Assembly (NCBI GenBank): GCA_001602415.1 | Contig: CP012155.1 | Span: 1,178,001 to 1,242,000, forward strand | Direction of reading: 5' to 3' | DNA from: Bacteroidetes bacterium UKL13-3 | Lineage (GTDB): Bacteria; Bacteroidota; Bacteroidia; UKL13-3 | DNA length: 64,000 nt | In this document: positions 51,422 through 61,332 of the stretch, in pieces | Numbering within the stretch: position 1 is the stretch's first letter | How the letters are laid out: each line of letters opens with the position of its first letter | Program-made: the position numbers and the translations under genes | The notes under the pieces: generated by a model | Told to the model about the DNA's origin: nothing | What the model saw: the letters and a program-made list of their open reading frames with translations, nothing else | The model's database searches: none

Positions 51422-51811
51422 TCAACTTTTAGCAGAGTGCTCACGAGTACTTCTCGCTACAAACGCCACTACATTTCCTGTGCACAGTTTTACTCGAAGT
51501 GACTCCGATTGCTTTTTAAACTTCTTCTTAGCTAACTCTGGTAACTTATGATACTCAGCGATGATTAGTGCTTCTTTTTTGAGTTTCGACCATTTTTTCA
51601 ATTTCTTTTCATAGGCAATACCTGTCTCTGGATCGGTGAAAGTTTCATATAATACAAGTTCGACAGGCCGCTTATCATAAGTATAACTTTGCCGGCTTTT
51701 CCCCGATTCATGTTCGTCTAATCTTCTGGTAAGGTCATTAGTAAATCCTTTGTAGTTAGTGCCATCCGAACATTTAAGTATATACACATAAAAGAATACA
51801 TGCTCATGCAT
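51422..51811 (-). CDS. GIY-YIG nuclease-fold protein with extended tail
   Basis: A 129-residue protein. Residues 1-90 are a single GIY-YIG domain of the UPF0213 type (FYVYILKCSDGTNYKGFTNDLTRRLDEH, EKKLKKWSKLKKEALI). The usual proteins are 80-100 residues; here about 25 more follow (VKLCTGNVVAFVARSTREHSA), encoded by DNA that looks intergenic. The frame has probably read through into flanking repeat-like sequence with arms GTAGCGAG/CTCGCTAC at 51381 and 51453. Function of the small family unproven. Confidence 0.85.
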   Translation of the reverse strand: MHEHVFFYVYILKCSDGTNYKGFTNDLTRRLDEHESGKSRQSYTYDKRPVELVLYETFTDPETGIAYEKKLKKWSKLKKEALIIAEYHKLPELAKKKFKKQSESLRVKLCTGNVVAFVARSTREHSAKS

Positions 51812-51873
51812 AGCATAAAATTACTGTTTGCGGTTGTAGAAAACAAATATTGATTTGTACTAAATTTAACCCA

Positions 51874-52440
51874 ATGAAAAAAATACTCGTATACTGCGGT
51901 TCCGCAAAAGGAAATGATGAAGTGTATCAAAATTCAGCCATCAAACTTGGACAATTGTTGGTTGAACATAATTTAGGGTTGGTGTATGGTGGCGGAAATG
52001 TTGGACTCATGGGTGTTATTGCTGATGAGGTGTTACGTTTGGGAGGAGAAGTGATTGGCGTGATTCCAAGGTTGTTGATGGAAAAAGAAGTTGGCCATCT
52101 AAATCTTACAAAAATGTTTACAGTAGAAGATATGCATCAACGCAAAGCAAAAATGTTTGAATTGAGTGATGCTTGCATTGCCATGCCGGGTGGAATAGGA
52201 ACCATGGAAGAATTGTTTGAAGCATTTACTTGGAGCCAACTGGGATTTCACCAAAAGCCTTGCGGAGTGCTTAACGTAAATGGGTATTACGATGCTTTAC
52301 ATCAACTTATGCAACACATGGTTGATTCGGGTTTTCTTAAACAACAGCATAAAGACCAGCTTATTTTTGAAACAGATGAAGAACAGCTGCTTCGTAAAGT
52401 GCTATCTACATCAAATAATTTTGGTGACAAATGGTGGTAG
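51874..52440 (+). CDS. LOG-family (TIGR00730) Rossmann protein
   Basis: A 188-residue protein with the lysine-decarboxylase-like fold: ILVYCGSAKGN, GLVYGGGNVGLMG, and the nucleotide-site motif PGGIGTMEELFEAFTW. LOG proteins hydrolyse cytokinin-type nucleotide monophosphates to base and ribose phosphate; in bacteria the true substrate may be other nucleotides. ATG at 51874 fits the conserved start. Confidence 0.9.
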   Translation: MKKILVYCGSAKGNDEVYQNSAIKLGQLLVEHNLGLVYGGGNVGLMGVIADEVLRLGGEVIGVIPRLLMEKEVGHLNLTKMFTVEDMHQRKAKMFELSDACIAMPGGIGTMEELFEAFTWSQLGFHQKPCGVLNVNGYYDALHQLMQHMVDSGFLKQQHKDQLIFETDEEQLLRKVLSTSNNFGDKWW

Positions 52441-52456
52441 AGAATCCTTAGTATAA

Positions 52457-53179
52457 TCAAACAAATTTCAAGAGGGTAATGATTCCTGTTATTAGTATCA
52501 GTAACAATACAGTTGATTTGAATTGATCTTCACTCATTCGGCCTAATATTTTTTTCCCAATCCAAGTGCCCGTGATACTTACTACTAACAAAATAGGCAC
52601 GAGGTATAGAATATCTTTGGTGATGTAACCATTTAGGTAATAAACTACACTTCTACTCGAATCAATTCCTAGGTCAATTATTGCTGAGGTTGCAATGAAT
52701 ACATCGTGAGGTAAGCTAAATGCAGAGAGTGTTATTCCCCTAATAGCGCCACCTGTTCCCAATAAACCCGCTATAAAGCCTGAGATTATTCCACCACTAA
52801 CTGAGTTGAATGTTGTAGGTTTGATAATGATTTTTTTAAACAGGAGTAATAAAAGACTTACACATACTAAAAAGCATCCTAGCAATATTTCAAGAATATC
52901 TGTTTTTATGAACCTACTAATATAGGAGCCTAAAATTACAAATAGCACCGCAGGGATTCCAATGTTTATTATAAGTTTAGTTGAATATCCTTTTCGAAAG
53001 AAAAAAATCTTGGTTACATTACTGCTAACATGAAACAACGCTGTTATTCCCAAAACCGAATGAAAATCGAGGAAATAGCTTGCAATAGGCACAAAAAACA
53101 TAGAAGAGCCGAATCCTCCAACAGTTCCAAGTATCTCAGCCATGAGTGCCAATATTATGAAGTAAATGTTTTGTTCCAA
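52457..53179 (-). CDS. TauE/SafE-family membrane permease
   Basis: A 240-residue protein with about seven to eight membrane helices, in two halves with GGFGSSMFFVPIASYFL and GGIISGFIAGLLGTGGAIRG, the glycine-rich repeats of TauE/SafE. Members export sulfite or sulfoacetate or take up organic anions. The frame starts at TTG (53179); the first ATG would cut off the first helix. It is not near the persulfide cluster, so a sulfur link is open. Confidence 0.82.
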   Translation of the reverse strand: MEQNIYFIILALMAEILGTVGGFGSSMFFVPIASYFLDFHSVLGITALFHVSSNVTKIFFFRKGYSTKLIINIGIPAVLFVILGSYISRFIKTDILEILLGCFLVCVSLLLLLFKKIIIKPTTFNSVSGGIISGFIAGLLGTGGAIRGITLSAFSLPHDVFIATSAIIDLGIDSSRSVVYYLNGYITKDILYLVPILLVVSITGTWIGKKILGRMSEDQFKSTVLLLILITGIITLLKFV

Positions 53180-53347
53180 AAGGTGTTGTACTTAAATATA
53201 ATTAAGTGTAAGATAATACAAAAACAGCAGCTTAGGTACTTGATTATTCCATTGTGAAATTGTTCGCAAATAATTATATACTTGCACTTATTAGCAGTTT
53301 AGGTATTGAGGTGTTTATTGAATTATAATTATCTCATAATTAATGAT

Positions 53348-54475
53348 ATGAATAAAATTGAAATGGTTGACCTAAAGGGTCAGTATAAGCAAATAAAAGC
53401 AGAAATTGATACGGCAATTATTGCATGTGTGGAATCAGCAGAATTTATTAACGGTAAAATGGTGCATCAGTTTGCCGATAACTTGGGTAAGTATACAGGT
53501 GCAAAATATGTTATTCCTTGTGCCAACGGAACAGATGCCCTCCAAATTGCGATGATGGCTTTGGGGTTAAAAGTAGGTGATGAAGTAATTGTACCTACTT
53601 TTACGTATGTTGCTACAGCTGAGGTAATAGCTTTGTTGGGATTAACTCCTGTTTGGGTAGATGTGAATCCAGATACATTCAACATTGATTGTGGTAAGAT
53701 TGAAGCGGCCATTACATCTAAAACCAAAGCAATTGTTCCGGTTCATTTATACGGACAATGTGCCGATATGGAACAAATTATGACCATAGCCGATAAGCAC
53801 AATATTTATGTAATTGAAGATACCGCCCAAGCAATTGGAGCCGAATACACTTTTTTAGATGGTCATAAAAAAATGGCAGGAACGATTGGAACGATTGGTT
53901 GTACCTCTTTTTTTCCATCAAAAAATTTAGGGTGTTACGGAGATGGAGGAGCCATGTTTACGAATGATGATAGACTTGGCAAGTATATAAAGATGATAGC
54001 CAACCACGGTCAGGAGAAAAAATACCATCACGATACGATTGGTGTGAACTCACGATTAGATACTTTGCAAGCAGCTATTTTAGATGTTAAATTAAACTAT
54101 CTCACCCGTTACAGCGAGGCACGTTCGGCAGCAGCTTCAGTTTATGATGAGTTACTCAAAGAAGTCAATCAATTGCAAATCCCTGTTCGCAATAAACAAT
54201 CAACACATGTGTTTCATCAATACACACTTAAGGTTAGTGATGGCAAACGGGATGAACTTAAAAAGTATCTTGAAGCAAAGGGTATTCCAACCATGATATA
54301 TTATCCAATTCCAATGCATTTGCAAAAAGCATATTATTCAGATGTTTATCCTAAGGGCTCATTTCCAATAGCAGAGTCGTTAACAGAGTGCGTATTGTCA
54401 CTCCCTATGCATACAGAGTTGAACAGGGAAACGCAAGAATATATTATAAACGAAATTAAATCATTTTATAAGTAA
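53348..54475 (+). CDS. WbpE-like sugar aminotransferase (DegT/DnrJ/EryC1)
   Basis: A 375-residue PLP enzyme: [16 protein letters not shown] start, [23 protein letters not shown] (PLP aspartate region) and the lysine in [17 protein letters not shown]. Members add an amino group to 3-keto or 4-keto nucleotide sugars. With a WbpD-like acetyltransferase encoded two bases downstream and a WbpB-like dehydrogenase in the same operon, the likely reaction is transamination of the 3-keto UDP-GlcNAc-uronic acid. It opens the polysaccharide locus. Confidence 0.88.
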   Translation: MNKIEMVDLKGQYKQIKAEIDTAIIACVESAEFINGKMVHQFADNLGKYTGAKYVIPCANGTDALQIAMMALGLKVGDEVIVPTFTYVATAEVIALLGLTPVWVDVNPDTFNIDCGKIEAAITSKTKAIVPVHLYGQCADMEQIMTIADKHNIYVIEDTAQAIGAEYTFLDGHKKMAGTIGTIGCTSFFPSKNLGCYGDGGAMFTNDDRLGKYIKMIANHGQEKKYHHDTIGVNSRLDTLQAAILDVKLNYLTRYSEARSAAASVYDELLKEVNQLQIPVRNKQSTHVFHQYTLKVSDGKRDELKKYLEAKGIPTMIYYPIPMHLQKAYYSDVYPKGSFPIAESLTECVLSLPMHTELNRETQEYIINEIKSFYK

Positions 54476-54477
54476 AA

Positions 54478-55068
54478 ATGGAGAAGGCAGAGCAGCAATA
54501 TTTTGCACACGAAACAGCCGTTATTGATGAAGGTTGTACTATTGGACTGGGAACTAAAATTTGGCATTTTTCGCATATTATGTCAAACTGTACGTTAGGT
54601 AATAATTGCAATATTGGTCAAAACGTAGTGGTATCGCCCGAAGTAGTTTTGGGTGATAATGTGAAGGTGCAAAACAATGTATCCATATACACGGGTGTTA
54701 TATGCGAGTCGGATGTGTTTTTAGGTCCGTCAATGGTATTCACCAATGTGATTAATCCTCGTAGTGCAGTCAACAGAAGAGGGCAATATTCAAAAACCAA
54801 TGTAGGACAAGGTGCAAGTATCGGAGCTAATGCAACAATTGTTTGCGGACATAATATCGGTAAATATGCCTTTATAGGAGCCGGAGCAGTGGTAACGAAA
54901 GAAGTTAAAGACTATGCACTCGTTGTTGGAAATCCAGCCAAACAAATAGGATGGATGAGTGAATACGGACAAAAATTACATTTTAACAAAGAAGGAATTG
55001 CAGTTTGTTCGGAGAGTATGCAGGAGTATACATTACAAGATAATCATACAGTAATTCGTACCAAATAA
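54478..55068 (+). CDS. WbpD-like sugar N-acetyltransferase
   Basis: A 196-residue left-handed beta-helix acyltransferase with hexapeptide repeats ([54 protein letters not shown]) and the WbpD-type [13 protein letters not shown] segment. It acetylates the 3-amino group made by the aminotransferase, giving the 2,3-diacetamido uronic acid. The WMSEYGQKL end is also family-like. Confidence 0.9.
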   Translation: MEKAEQQYFAHETAVIDEGCTIGLGTKIWHFSHIMSNCTLGNNCNIGQNVVVSPEVVLGDNVKVQNNVSIYTGVICESDVFLGPSMVFTNVINPRSAVNRRGQYSKTNVGQGASIGANATIVCGHNIGKYAFIGAGAVVTKEVKDYALVVGNPAKQIGWMSEYGQKLHFNKEGIAVCSESMQEYTLQDNHTVIRTK

Positions 55069-55119
55069 GAGTAGGTTTCTTGTTAATCCTATCATCTAAC
55101 TTAAAGGGAATAAAATAAT

Positions 55120-56169
55120 ATGCAGGAAAAAAGACGTGAAGTCAATTTTGTGAGATTGTACATCACATTATTGGAATACAAATCAATCGTCCAACAAAAA
55201 TGGATTCAGGTAATAAGTGTTGCACTTATATCAGGAATCTTAGGTGTGATATATGCCTGGTCTGTTCCCAAAACCTATATTGCTAAATTAACATTCGCTA
55301 TCGAAGATAAATCCTCATCAGGTATTTATTCAAGCTTGGCAAGTCAATTTGGAGTTGATTTATCCAAAGGAGACGGAGGCGCTTTTAAGGGAGATAATAT
55401 TGTTGAGCTGTTTAGATCCCACTCTATGATTGAAAAGACTCTTTTAACCAAAAATAGTTTTGATGGCAAGGAGCAGCTTTTAATTGAAAAATATCTTGAC
55501 ATTGCAAAGGTTAACCGCGAAAAAGTATCCTTTGATTTTAACAGACCAAGAGACCTTTATACAAGAGTTGAGGATAGTTTACTTCAGGCTGCCAGTGATG
55601 ATATTATCAATCATAAATTACAAAGTGACAAGCCAGACAAAAAACTCTCATTTATCGAATACAAGTTTAAATCGGTTAACGAGACCTTCGCCAAAGTGTT
55701 TTTGGAGCATTTGGTGCTTGTAATTAAAAAAGCATACGTTTCTCAAAAAACAAAAAAAGCAAAAGCCAATATTGCCACTCTTGAAATGCGCATCGACTCT
55801 GTAAAAAATGAACTCAATCAAGAAATGAACGGATCAGCAAACGCTCAGGATCAAAATCAAAATGCTGCTGTTGCACGGGTCAAAATTCCCATCTTAAAAC
55901 GGCAAATGAATATCCAATTATTAACGACTCTTTTCGGTGAGTTAACCAAAAATTTGGAATTATCAAAGATGTCGTTGGCAAATGAAGAACCGCTTATTGA
56001 AATGGTTGATACGCCAATGTATCCTTTAAATTACGAGAAAAAAAGTCGCCTAGTAACAGGTGGATTATTTTTTATGTTAGGAGCTTTTCTAACATCTCTT
56101 TATTTCATTTTGAAAGAATTGTTTAAAGAGTTTAATAAGTTTGTAGAAGTTGAGAAATCAAAAAAATGA
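55120..56169 (+). CDS. Wzz-like chain-length regulator
   Basis: A 349-residue protein with a membrane helix near each end (about 25-45 and 315-335), a PKTYIAKLTFAIEDKS strand after the first and a helical periplasmic region between. The PMYPLNYEKKSR segment before the last helix is the proline motif of Wzz proteins. It sets polymer length in Wzx/Wzy-dependent export. There is no tyrosine-kinase domain. It overlaps the next gene by four bases. Confidence 0.85.
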   Translation: MQEKRREVNFVRLYITLLEYKSIVQQKWIQVISVALISGILGVIYAWSVPKTYIAKLTFAIEDKSSSGIYSSLASQFGVDLSKGDGGAFKGDNIVELFRSHSMIEKTLLTKNSFDGKEQLLIEKYLDIAKVNREKVSFDFNRPRDLYTRVEDSLLQAASDDIINHKLQSDKPDKKLSFIEYKFKSVNETFAKVFLEHLVLVIKKAYVSQKTKKAKANIATLEMRIDSVKNELNQEMNGSANAQDQNQNAAVARVKIPILKRQMNIQLLTTLFGELTKNLELSKMSLANEEPLIEMVDTPMYPLNYEKKSRLVTGGLFFMLGAFLTSLYFILKELFKEFNKFVEVEKSKK

Positions 56170-57176
56170 AGGGTAAGATAAAATTTGCGGTAGTAGGATG
56201 CGGTCATATTGGCAAACGACATGCTGAGATGGTGGTTAGAAATGAAGAGTCAGAACTCGTTGCGCTCATTGACATTAAGCCTCAATCGGAGTTGGGCATT
56301 GAAAAATACAATGTGCCTTTATTTAATAGTATTGATGATTTTTTGAATTCAGGAATCGAATGTGATGTTATTAATATAGCCTCACCGAATGGTTTTCATG
56401 CCGAACAATCTTTAAAATGCTTAGATGCCAAAAAACATATCGTGGTTGAAAAACCAATAGCCCTCTCGAAGTTAGATGCTGAAAAGGTTATTTTTAAAGC
56501 CTTACATGCCCATAAGCATGTTTTTGCGGTGATGCAAAATAGGTATTCTCCACCTTCTGTTTGGATTAAAGAGTTGATCGAATCTGAAAAATTAGGTAAA
56601 ATATACATGGTTCAGCTAAACTGTTATTGGAACAGGGATGACCGTTATTATAAAAAAGAAAGCTGGCATGGTAAGAAGGATTTAGATGGAGGTACACTTT
56701 ATACTCAGTTCTCACATTTTATTGATATCATGTATTGGCTGTTTGGTGATATTCAAAATATCCAGGCAAAGTTTAACGACTTCAATCATGCAACCTTAAC
56801 TGATTTTGAGGATAGTGGATTTGTGAGTTTTGATTTTGTAAACGGAGGTATGGGGGCGTTAAACTATTCTACCTCAGTTTGGAATCAGAACCTTGAAAGT
56901 AGCATGACGATTATTGCTGAAAACGGTAGTGTAAAAATTGGCGGACAATACATGAATGAAGTAGAGTATTGTCATATAAAAGATTATGAAATGCCCGTTT
57001 TAGCTCCAACCAATCCAGGTAATGATTATGGTGCATATAAAGGCTCTGCCGCCAATCATCATTATGTAATCGAGAATGTTGTAGATGTCTTGAAGGGAAG
57101 AGCTCCCATCACTACCAATGCATTAGAAGGTTTGAAGGTGGTAGATATTATTGAGCGAATTTATAATTTAAAATAA
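56166..57176 (+). CDS. WbpB-like Gfo/Idh/MocA sugar dehydrogenase
   Basis: A 336-residue NAD-dependent oxidoreductase: VVGCGHIGKRHAEM nucleotide motif, INIASPNGFHAEQ, VVEKPIALS with the conserved EKP, and DGGTLYTQFSHFIDIMYWL. WbpB-type enzymes oxidise the 3-position of UDP-GlcNAc-uronic acid and work in a coupled manner with WbpE. It is in the same operon as the WbpE and WbpD homologues but separated from them by the Wzz gene. Confidence 0.88.
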   Translation: MKGKIKFAVVGCGHIGKRHAEMVVRNEESELVALIDIKPQSELGIEKYNVPLFNSIDDFLNSGIECDVINIASPNGFHAEQSLKCLDAKKHIVVEKPIALSKLDAEKVIFKALHAHKHVFAVMQNRYSPPSVWIKELIESEKLGKIYMVQLNCYWNRDDRYYKKESWHGKKDLDGGTLYTQFSHFIDIMYWLFGDIQNIQAKFNDFNHATLTDFEDSGFVSFDFVNGGMGALNYSTSVWNQNLESSMTIIAENGSVKIGGQYMNEVEYCHIKDYEMPVLAPTNPGNDYGAYKGSAANHHYVIENVVDVLKGRAPITTNALEGLKVVDIIERIYNLK

Positions 57177-57233
57177 GGTTAGCATCGCCATACATTAATA
57201 AGAGTTACAGTGAAAACGAATAAGGCTAAAGTT

Positions 57234-58298
57234 ATGAAGGTGCTTTTGATTGGGCAAAATTATGCATCAGTTATCAATAGCCTATCAATTGGTTTCGACC
57301 AAATAGAGGGAATAAAAGCAAGAGCAATTTCACTTGATAGATTTACCTCGCATTACAATAATTACGGAAACTATTTTTACAAAACAGTATCCTCCAATAA
57401 GGGGCGCATTCCTTATTTTTTATCAAAGTTCATCGGGTTTATTGTTTTTTTGTACCTCTTAATTTGGTGTGATTTGGTACATGTTTATTTTCTGCCAAGT
57501 GATACAGAATCGAAAAAATTAGAACATTTACTTATTAATCTTTTTTGCAGACGAAAGGTTGTTACATTTATGGGTAGTGAAGTAAGAGTTCCTCAAATTG
57601 CTTCAATGAAAAACCCTTATTTTAGCGAAGCTTATTCGAATCCACTCTATGAATATAAAACGGAAACATTAGAAAATTCTCATCGAATTCAGGAACTTTA
57701 TGCCTCTGATAACTACAAATTAGTTATTTGGGATGTTGAATCATACATCGATTCCAGTTTGTTTAACGATATTCGAATTGTACCGCATGCATCAATTAAC
57801 TCTTTCAAGCCTGAAGAAATTACTTTGGATAGTAGTATTTTAGTGGTACATTCACCATCGGCACCCATTGCTAAGGGCACTGCGATTATAAAAGCGGCAA
57901 TGGAAGAGGTGATATCAAATTTTCCTAATGTTACTTTTAAGATTCTTGAAGGAATATCAAATAGTGAGTACCAACGTTATCTTGCTCAAAGTGATATTTT
58001 AGTAGATCAGATGGTTTGGGGGGGGTATGGAGTGGCTGCTCAACAAGCTATGGAGATGGGGAAAATTGTTTGTGCCTATTTCAATGAAGACCGAAAGGTA
58101 TTATACGGCCCAAACTGTCCGATTGTTAATATTACTAAAGAAACTTTTTTTGAACGGATAGAAGAGCTTATTCTTCAACCCGGTTATATGAAAAAAATAA
58201 AAGAAGCCTCTGTTCGTTACTACCAGGATATACATCATCCCAAACAAGTAGCTAACAAAATGAAGAGTGCCTATTTATCTTTTTTTTATGGCAATTAG
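57234..58298 (+). CDS. GT-B fold glycosyltransferase
   Basis: A 354-residue protein with VLLIGQNYASVINSL at the start, a hydrophobic patch (about 75-95) that may touch the membrane, and a C-terminal Rossmann half with VVHSPSAPIAKGT, YLAQSDILVDQM and AAQQAMEMGKIV. Acceptor and sugar unknown. ATG at 57234 fits the first strand better than GTG eight codons upstream. The 3' end overlaps the flippase start. Confidence 0.75.
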   Translation: MKVLLIGQNYASVINSLSIGFDQIEGIKARAISLDRFTSHYNNYGNYFYKTVSSNKGRIPYFLSKFIGFIVFLYLLIWCDLVHVYFLPSDTESKKLEHLLINLFCRRKVVTFMGSEVRVPQIASMKNPYFSEAYSNPLYEYKTETLENSHRIQELYASDNYKLVIWDVESYIDSSLFNDIRIVPHASINSFKPEEITLDSSILVVHSPSAPIAKGTAIIKAAMEEVISNFPNVTFKILEGISNSEYQRYLAQSDILVDQMVWGGYGVAAQQAMEMGKIVCAYFNEDRKVLYGPNCPIVNITKETFFERIEELILQPGYMKKIKEASVRYYQDIHHPKQVANKMKSAYLSFFYGN

Positions 58299-59742
58299 GC
58301 TTAAATCATTATTTAACGACAGTATCATCTATGGAATTTCAGGTGTGTTGAGTCGTTTTGTCGGTATTTTTTTAACGCCATTGTACACCCGTGTGTATTT
58401 GCCAAGCGACTATGGCATCATGGGTATGCTTAATAACGGTTATGCACTTGTTACCATTATTTTAGTGTTTGCACTGGATAACTCTACCGCAAGATGGTTT
58501 TACGATACCGATAATACATTGGAACGAAAGCGGACCATTAATACCTGGTTATGGTTTTATTTAGTCTTTTCAATGATTGCTTGTGTTGTATTTTACCTTA
58601 CTGCTCCCGGTTTATCTTCATTAATGTTTAACGATGTAAACGATGGCGTTACGTACATTCGATTATTAGGTTTAGCCTTGCCAATGATGGTATGGATGGC
58701 AGTGGCAAACAACGTTCTTCGGTTTGAACGAAAAGCTGTACCTGCTGTTATCCTTTCACTTACCTATTCTCTTGTTCTGATAGCTTTTAGCGTATTGTTT
58801 GTGTTGTACATGAAATTAGGATTATTAGGAGCCTATTACGCCCAAATAGTTGCCTCTTTTTGTTCAATGATACTTTCACTTGTGCTTATTAAAGATTGGA
58901 TTGGTTCCGTTAAGTTATTTGATTGGTCGCGATTGATTGCAATGATTAAATACAGCCTGCCTTTTGTGCCTGCATCAATTGCCTATTGGTTGGTTAATTT
59001 ATCAGGAATATTTTTTGTTAATGCATATTTGTCCGAATCGGAAGCCGGCTTGTATCAGATAGGAACATCTATAGCAGCTGTGGTGGGTTTAATTACCATA
59101 GCATTCCAGCAGGCTTGGGCGCCATTTGCTTTTTCAATCATTAATCAAGGTGATGCCAAAGAGATATATGCTAAAGTTTTTTATCTTTATGTATTGGTAG
59201 TTGGAACTTTTTGTATGCTTATTGCGTTGTTTGCTCCCGAAGCACTTATCATTCTCACCACTCCTAAATATTATGGCGCAGGATGGGTTGCTAGTATTTT
59301 AGCATTTAGTTACCTTGCAATAGGTTTAACCAGTATTGCCGATATAGGAACCGCTATCGCAAAAAAAACGGCACCTCTTGGTTTTATATCTGTTATTTCT
59401 GCAATTATATTGGTGTTACTTAATTTTCAGCTAATCCCTGCTTTAGGTAAAGAAGGTGCTGCACTTGCCATTTGCATATCACAATTTATAGTTCCCATTT
59501 ACATGTTTTACCGATCCAATAAAGTATATCCTATTCCTTACAAGTTTAAAGTGGCAACATTAATTACATTTTATTTGTTAGCTGTTTCAATTGCCGGAAG
59601 ATTAATAGATACAGGAAATGTATGGTATAACATCGTAATAAAATTAGGCATCCTGTTAAGTTCGGTTGTTGTATTTTATCAATTGAATAAAAATCAAATT
59701 GTAATGATAGTTCAACGAATTAGTGGGGGTAAATCAGCGTGA
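58288..59742 (+). CDS. Wzx-type oligosaccharide flippase
   Basis: A 484-residue membrane protein with about 12-14 helices and the polysaccharide-transport motif near the start: NDSIIYGISGVLSRFVGIFLTPLYTR. It moves lipid-linked repeat units across the inner membrane. ATG at 58288 gives the usual N-terminus and overlaps the previous gene by 11 bases. A Wzy polymerase is not present in the window. Confidence 0.9.
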   Translation: MAIRLKSLFNDSIIYGISGVLSRFVGIFLTPLYTRVYLPSDYGIMGMLNNGYALVTIILVFALDNSTARWFYDTDNTLERKRTINTWLWFYLVFSMIACVVFYLTAPGLSSLMFNDVNDGVTYIRLLGLALPMMVWMAVANNVLRFERKAVPAVILSLTYSLVLIAFSVLFVLYMKLGLLGAYYAQIVASFCSMILSLVLIKDWIGSVKLFDWSRLIAMIKYSLPFVPASIAYWLVNLSGIFFVNAYLSESEAGLYQIGTSIAAVVGLITIAFQQAWAPFAFSIINQGDAKEIYAKVFYLYVLVVGTFCMLIALFAPEALIILTTPKYYGAGWVASILAFSYLAIGLTSIADIGTAIAKKTAPLGFISVISAIILVLLNFQLIPALGKEGAALAICISQFIVPIYMFYRSNKVYPIPYKFKVATLITFYLLAVSIAGRLIDTGNVWYNIVIKLGILLSSVVVFYQLNKNQIVMIVQRISGGKSA

Positions 59743-59900
59743 AGAATGTGAGTCATTTACCTGTTTATCATGGTCAGAATGTATCTTAGTATATGGATAA
59801 GTTGAAACTAGATTAAAACAATTTTGTATGAGTAAAGTGCAGCTATATATTGGCGATATTCTCAACAGATTAAAGTGATGAAGAAAAACAAAGAAATGAA

Positions 59901-61040
59901 ATGAATAAAAAACGAGTATTGATTATCACTTCGAACCCATTGCACAATGGTCCACGTTTAATAAGAGAGATTGACTGTCTTAAGGAGGAGTTTGATATAG
60001 TGGCTATAGGTTCATCTCCTCCTCACGACAATACTATTGAATTTATAGACATTCGGGAAGTTTCTTTTACTTTTACAGATCGGGTGATACGAAAACTTTT
60101 TAGGACAGTGTTCAAAAGACCATATCTAGGTAACTTGTCAGGTTTGCAGTTCAGAATAAACAGGGTTTTAAAGGACATTAATCCTGATGTTGTAATTGTT
60201 CATCCACCTGACTATTTACCTTATTTAATAAATGTATCTAATAAGAAATACAAGGTTATTTTTAACGCACACGAGTATCATCCTCTCGAATTCGAAACAA
60301 ATCAGAAATGGCTCAACAACTATGGCCGTTTGTACAAACACATTTACAACACCTGTCTGAGGAATATTGATTTGTTTATCAATGTTTGTGAAAGCATCGC
60401 AGAGCGCTGTGTAATTGAGTACGGAAAGGAGTCTGTTGTGATTCCTAATGCCGCCACTTATGCACCTAATATTAAGCCCACTGTTGTTGAGGGAAATCAC
60501 ATACGTCTTATTCATCATGGAGCGGCAATAGTTGAGAGAGAAATCGAAATAATGATAGAGGCTGTTTTACAATTACCCTCGAATTACAGCTTGGATCTAA
60601 TGTTGCTCCCCTCTGATAAAGGCTATTACGACAAGCTTACCCGACAATATGGACATTTGAAACAAATTCGATTCATTGAACCGGTCGCCTTTGGTGAAAT
60701 CATTCCATTTATTAATAGGTACGACATTGGTATTTTTAATTTACCGGAGCACAACTACAATTATGCAGTTGCTCTCCCAAATAAGCTATTCGAGTATATT
60801 CAGGCAAGACTGTGTATAGTTGTGAGTCCATCTGTTGAAATGAAGCGGATTGTTGAAACATATAAATTAGGCTACGTTAGTAAAGGGTTTACTTTACAAG
60901 AATTTGCTCAGACCATAAAAAATATTTCTACCGCAGAAATTTATGCGTGCAAGGAACATTCGGATAATTTTGCATTTGAACTATCGGATAATCAATACCA
61001 GGCTTTATATCTAAGAAAAGTAAAGGAGCTTTTTTTATGA
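59901..61040 (+). CDS. Glycosyltransferase family 4-like protein
   Basis: A 379-residue GT-B protein: MNKKRVLIITSNPLHNGPRLIRE start, INPDVVIVHPPDYLP, FNAHEYHPLEFE, CESIAERC, IPNAATYAPN, then HHGAAIVEREIE and LPNKLFEYIQARL with the donor-binding glutamate. Upstream, 59743-59900 has no gene. The TGA overlaps the ATG of the epimerase pseudogene. Confidence 0.85.
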   Translation: MNKKRVLIITSNPLHNGPRLIREIDCLKEEFDIVAIGSSPPHDNTIEFIDIREVSFTFTDRVIRKLFRTVFKRPYLGNLSGLQFRINRVLKDINPDVVIVHPPDYLPYLINVSNKKYKVIFNAHEYHPLEFETNQKWLNNYGRLYKHIYNTCLRNIDLFINVCESIAERCVIEYGKESVVIPNAATYAPNIKPTVVEGNHIRLIHHGAAIVEREIEIMIEAVLQLPSNYSLDLMLLPSDKGYYDKLTRQYGHLKQIRFIEPVAFGEIIPFINRYDIGIFNLPEHNYNYAVALPNKLFEYIQARLCIVVSPSVEMKRIVETYKLGYVSKGFTLQEFAQTIKNISTAEIYACKEHSDNFAFELSDNQYQALYLRKVKELFL

Positions 61041-61329
61041 AAACCATTTTATCTGTTAGAGGGGTTAGTCCCCAATTTATTAAGCATGCTTAGTGGTGGA
61101 AAGCAAAAAGAGGCACGTAAGTTACAGAAAAAATGTATTACTTTGAGAAGTGAAATAGAATGGACAGAAACACTCGTGAATAACTAGAATAAGCTCATAT
61201 TTGAAGATATTAAAAGCATTGCGGATGAAGTAGTGGGTGAAACCTGAAAATTATATTGCTGATGTATATGGAGCTGTAAATGCAGCCGTTGAAATTGTAC
61301 GAATAATGAATAAACAATTGAACAAATAG
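61037..61329 (+). pseudogene. Remnant of UDP-GlcNAc 2-epimerase (WecB/WbpI type)
   Basis: The first 18 codons read MKTILSVRGVSPQFIKHA, the known start of WecB-type epimerases (compare ...GARPQFIK), then stop. In the next frame, from 61086, come SGGKQKEARKLQKKCITLR and SEIEWTETLVNN, the conserved SGGxQxEA...TLRxxTEW C-terminal part. It is interrupted by TAG where the family has a tryptophan and by a TGA and frameshift near 61240, and then ends NYIADVYGAVNAAVEIVRIM. About 800 bases in the middle are gone. The next gene, asnB, starts three bases later, so the remnant keeps its operon place. Confidence 0.8.
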
Positions 61330-61332
61330 CTT

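Noticed and set aside
59743-59900. Short ORF fragment (MSKVQLYIGDILNRLK) before the glycosyltransferase gene
   Set aside because: It could be a gene remnant, but 16 residues match no family I can name.
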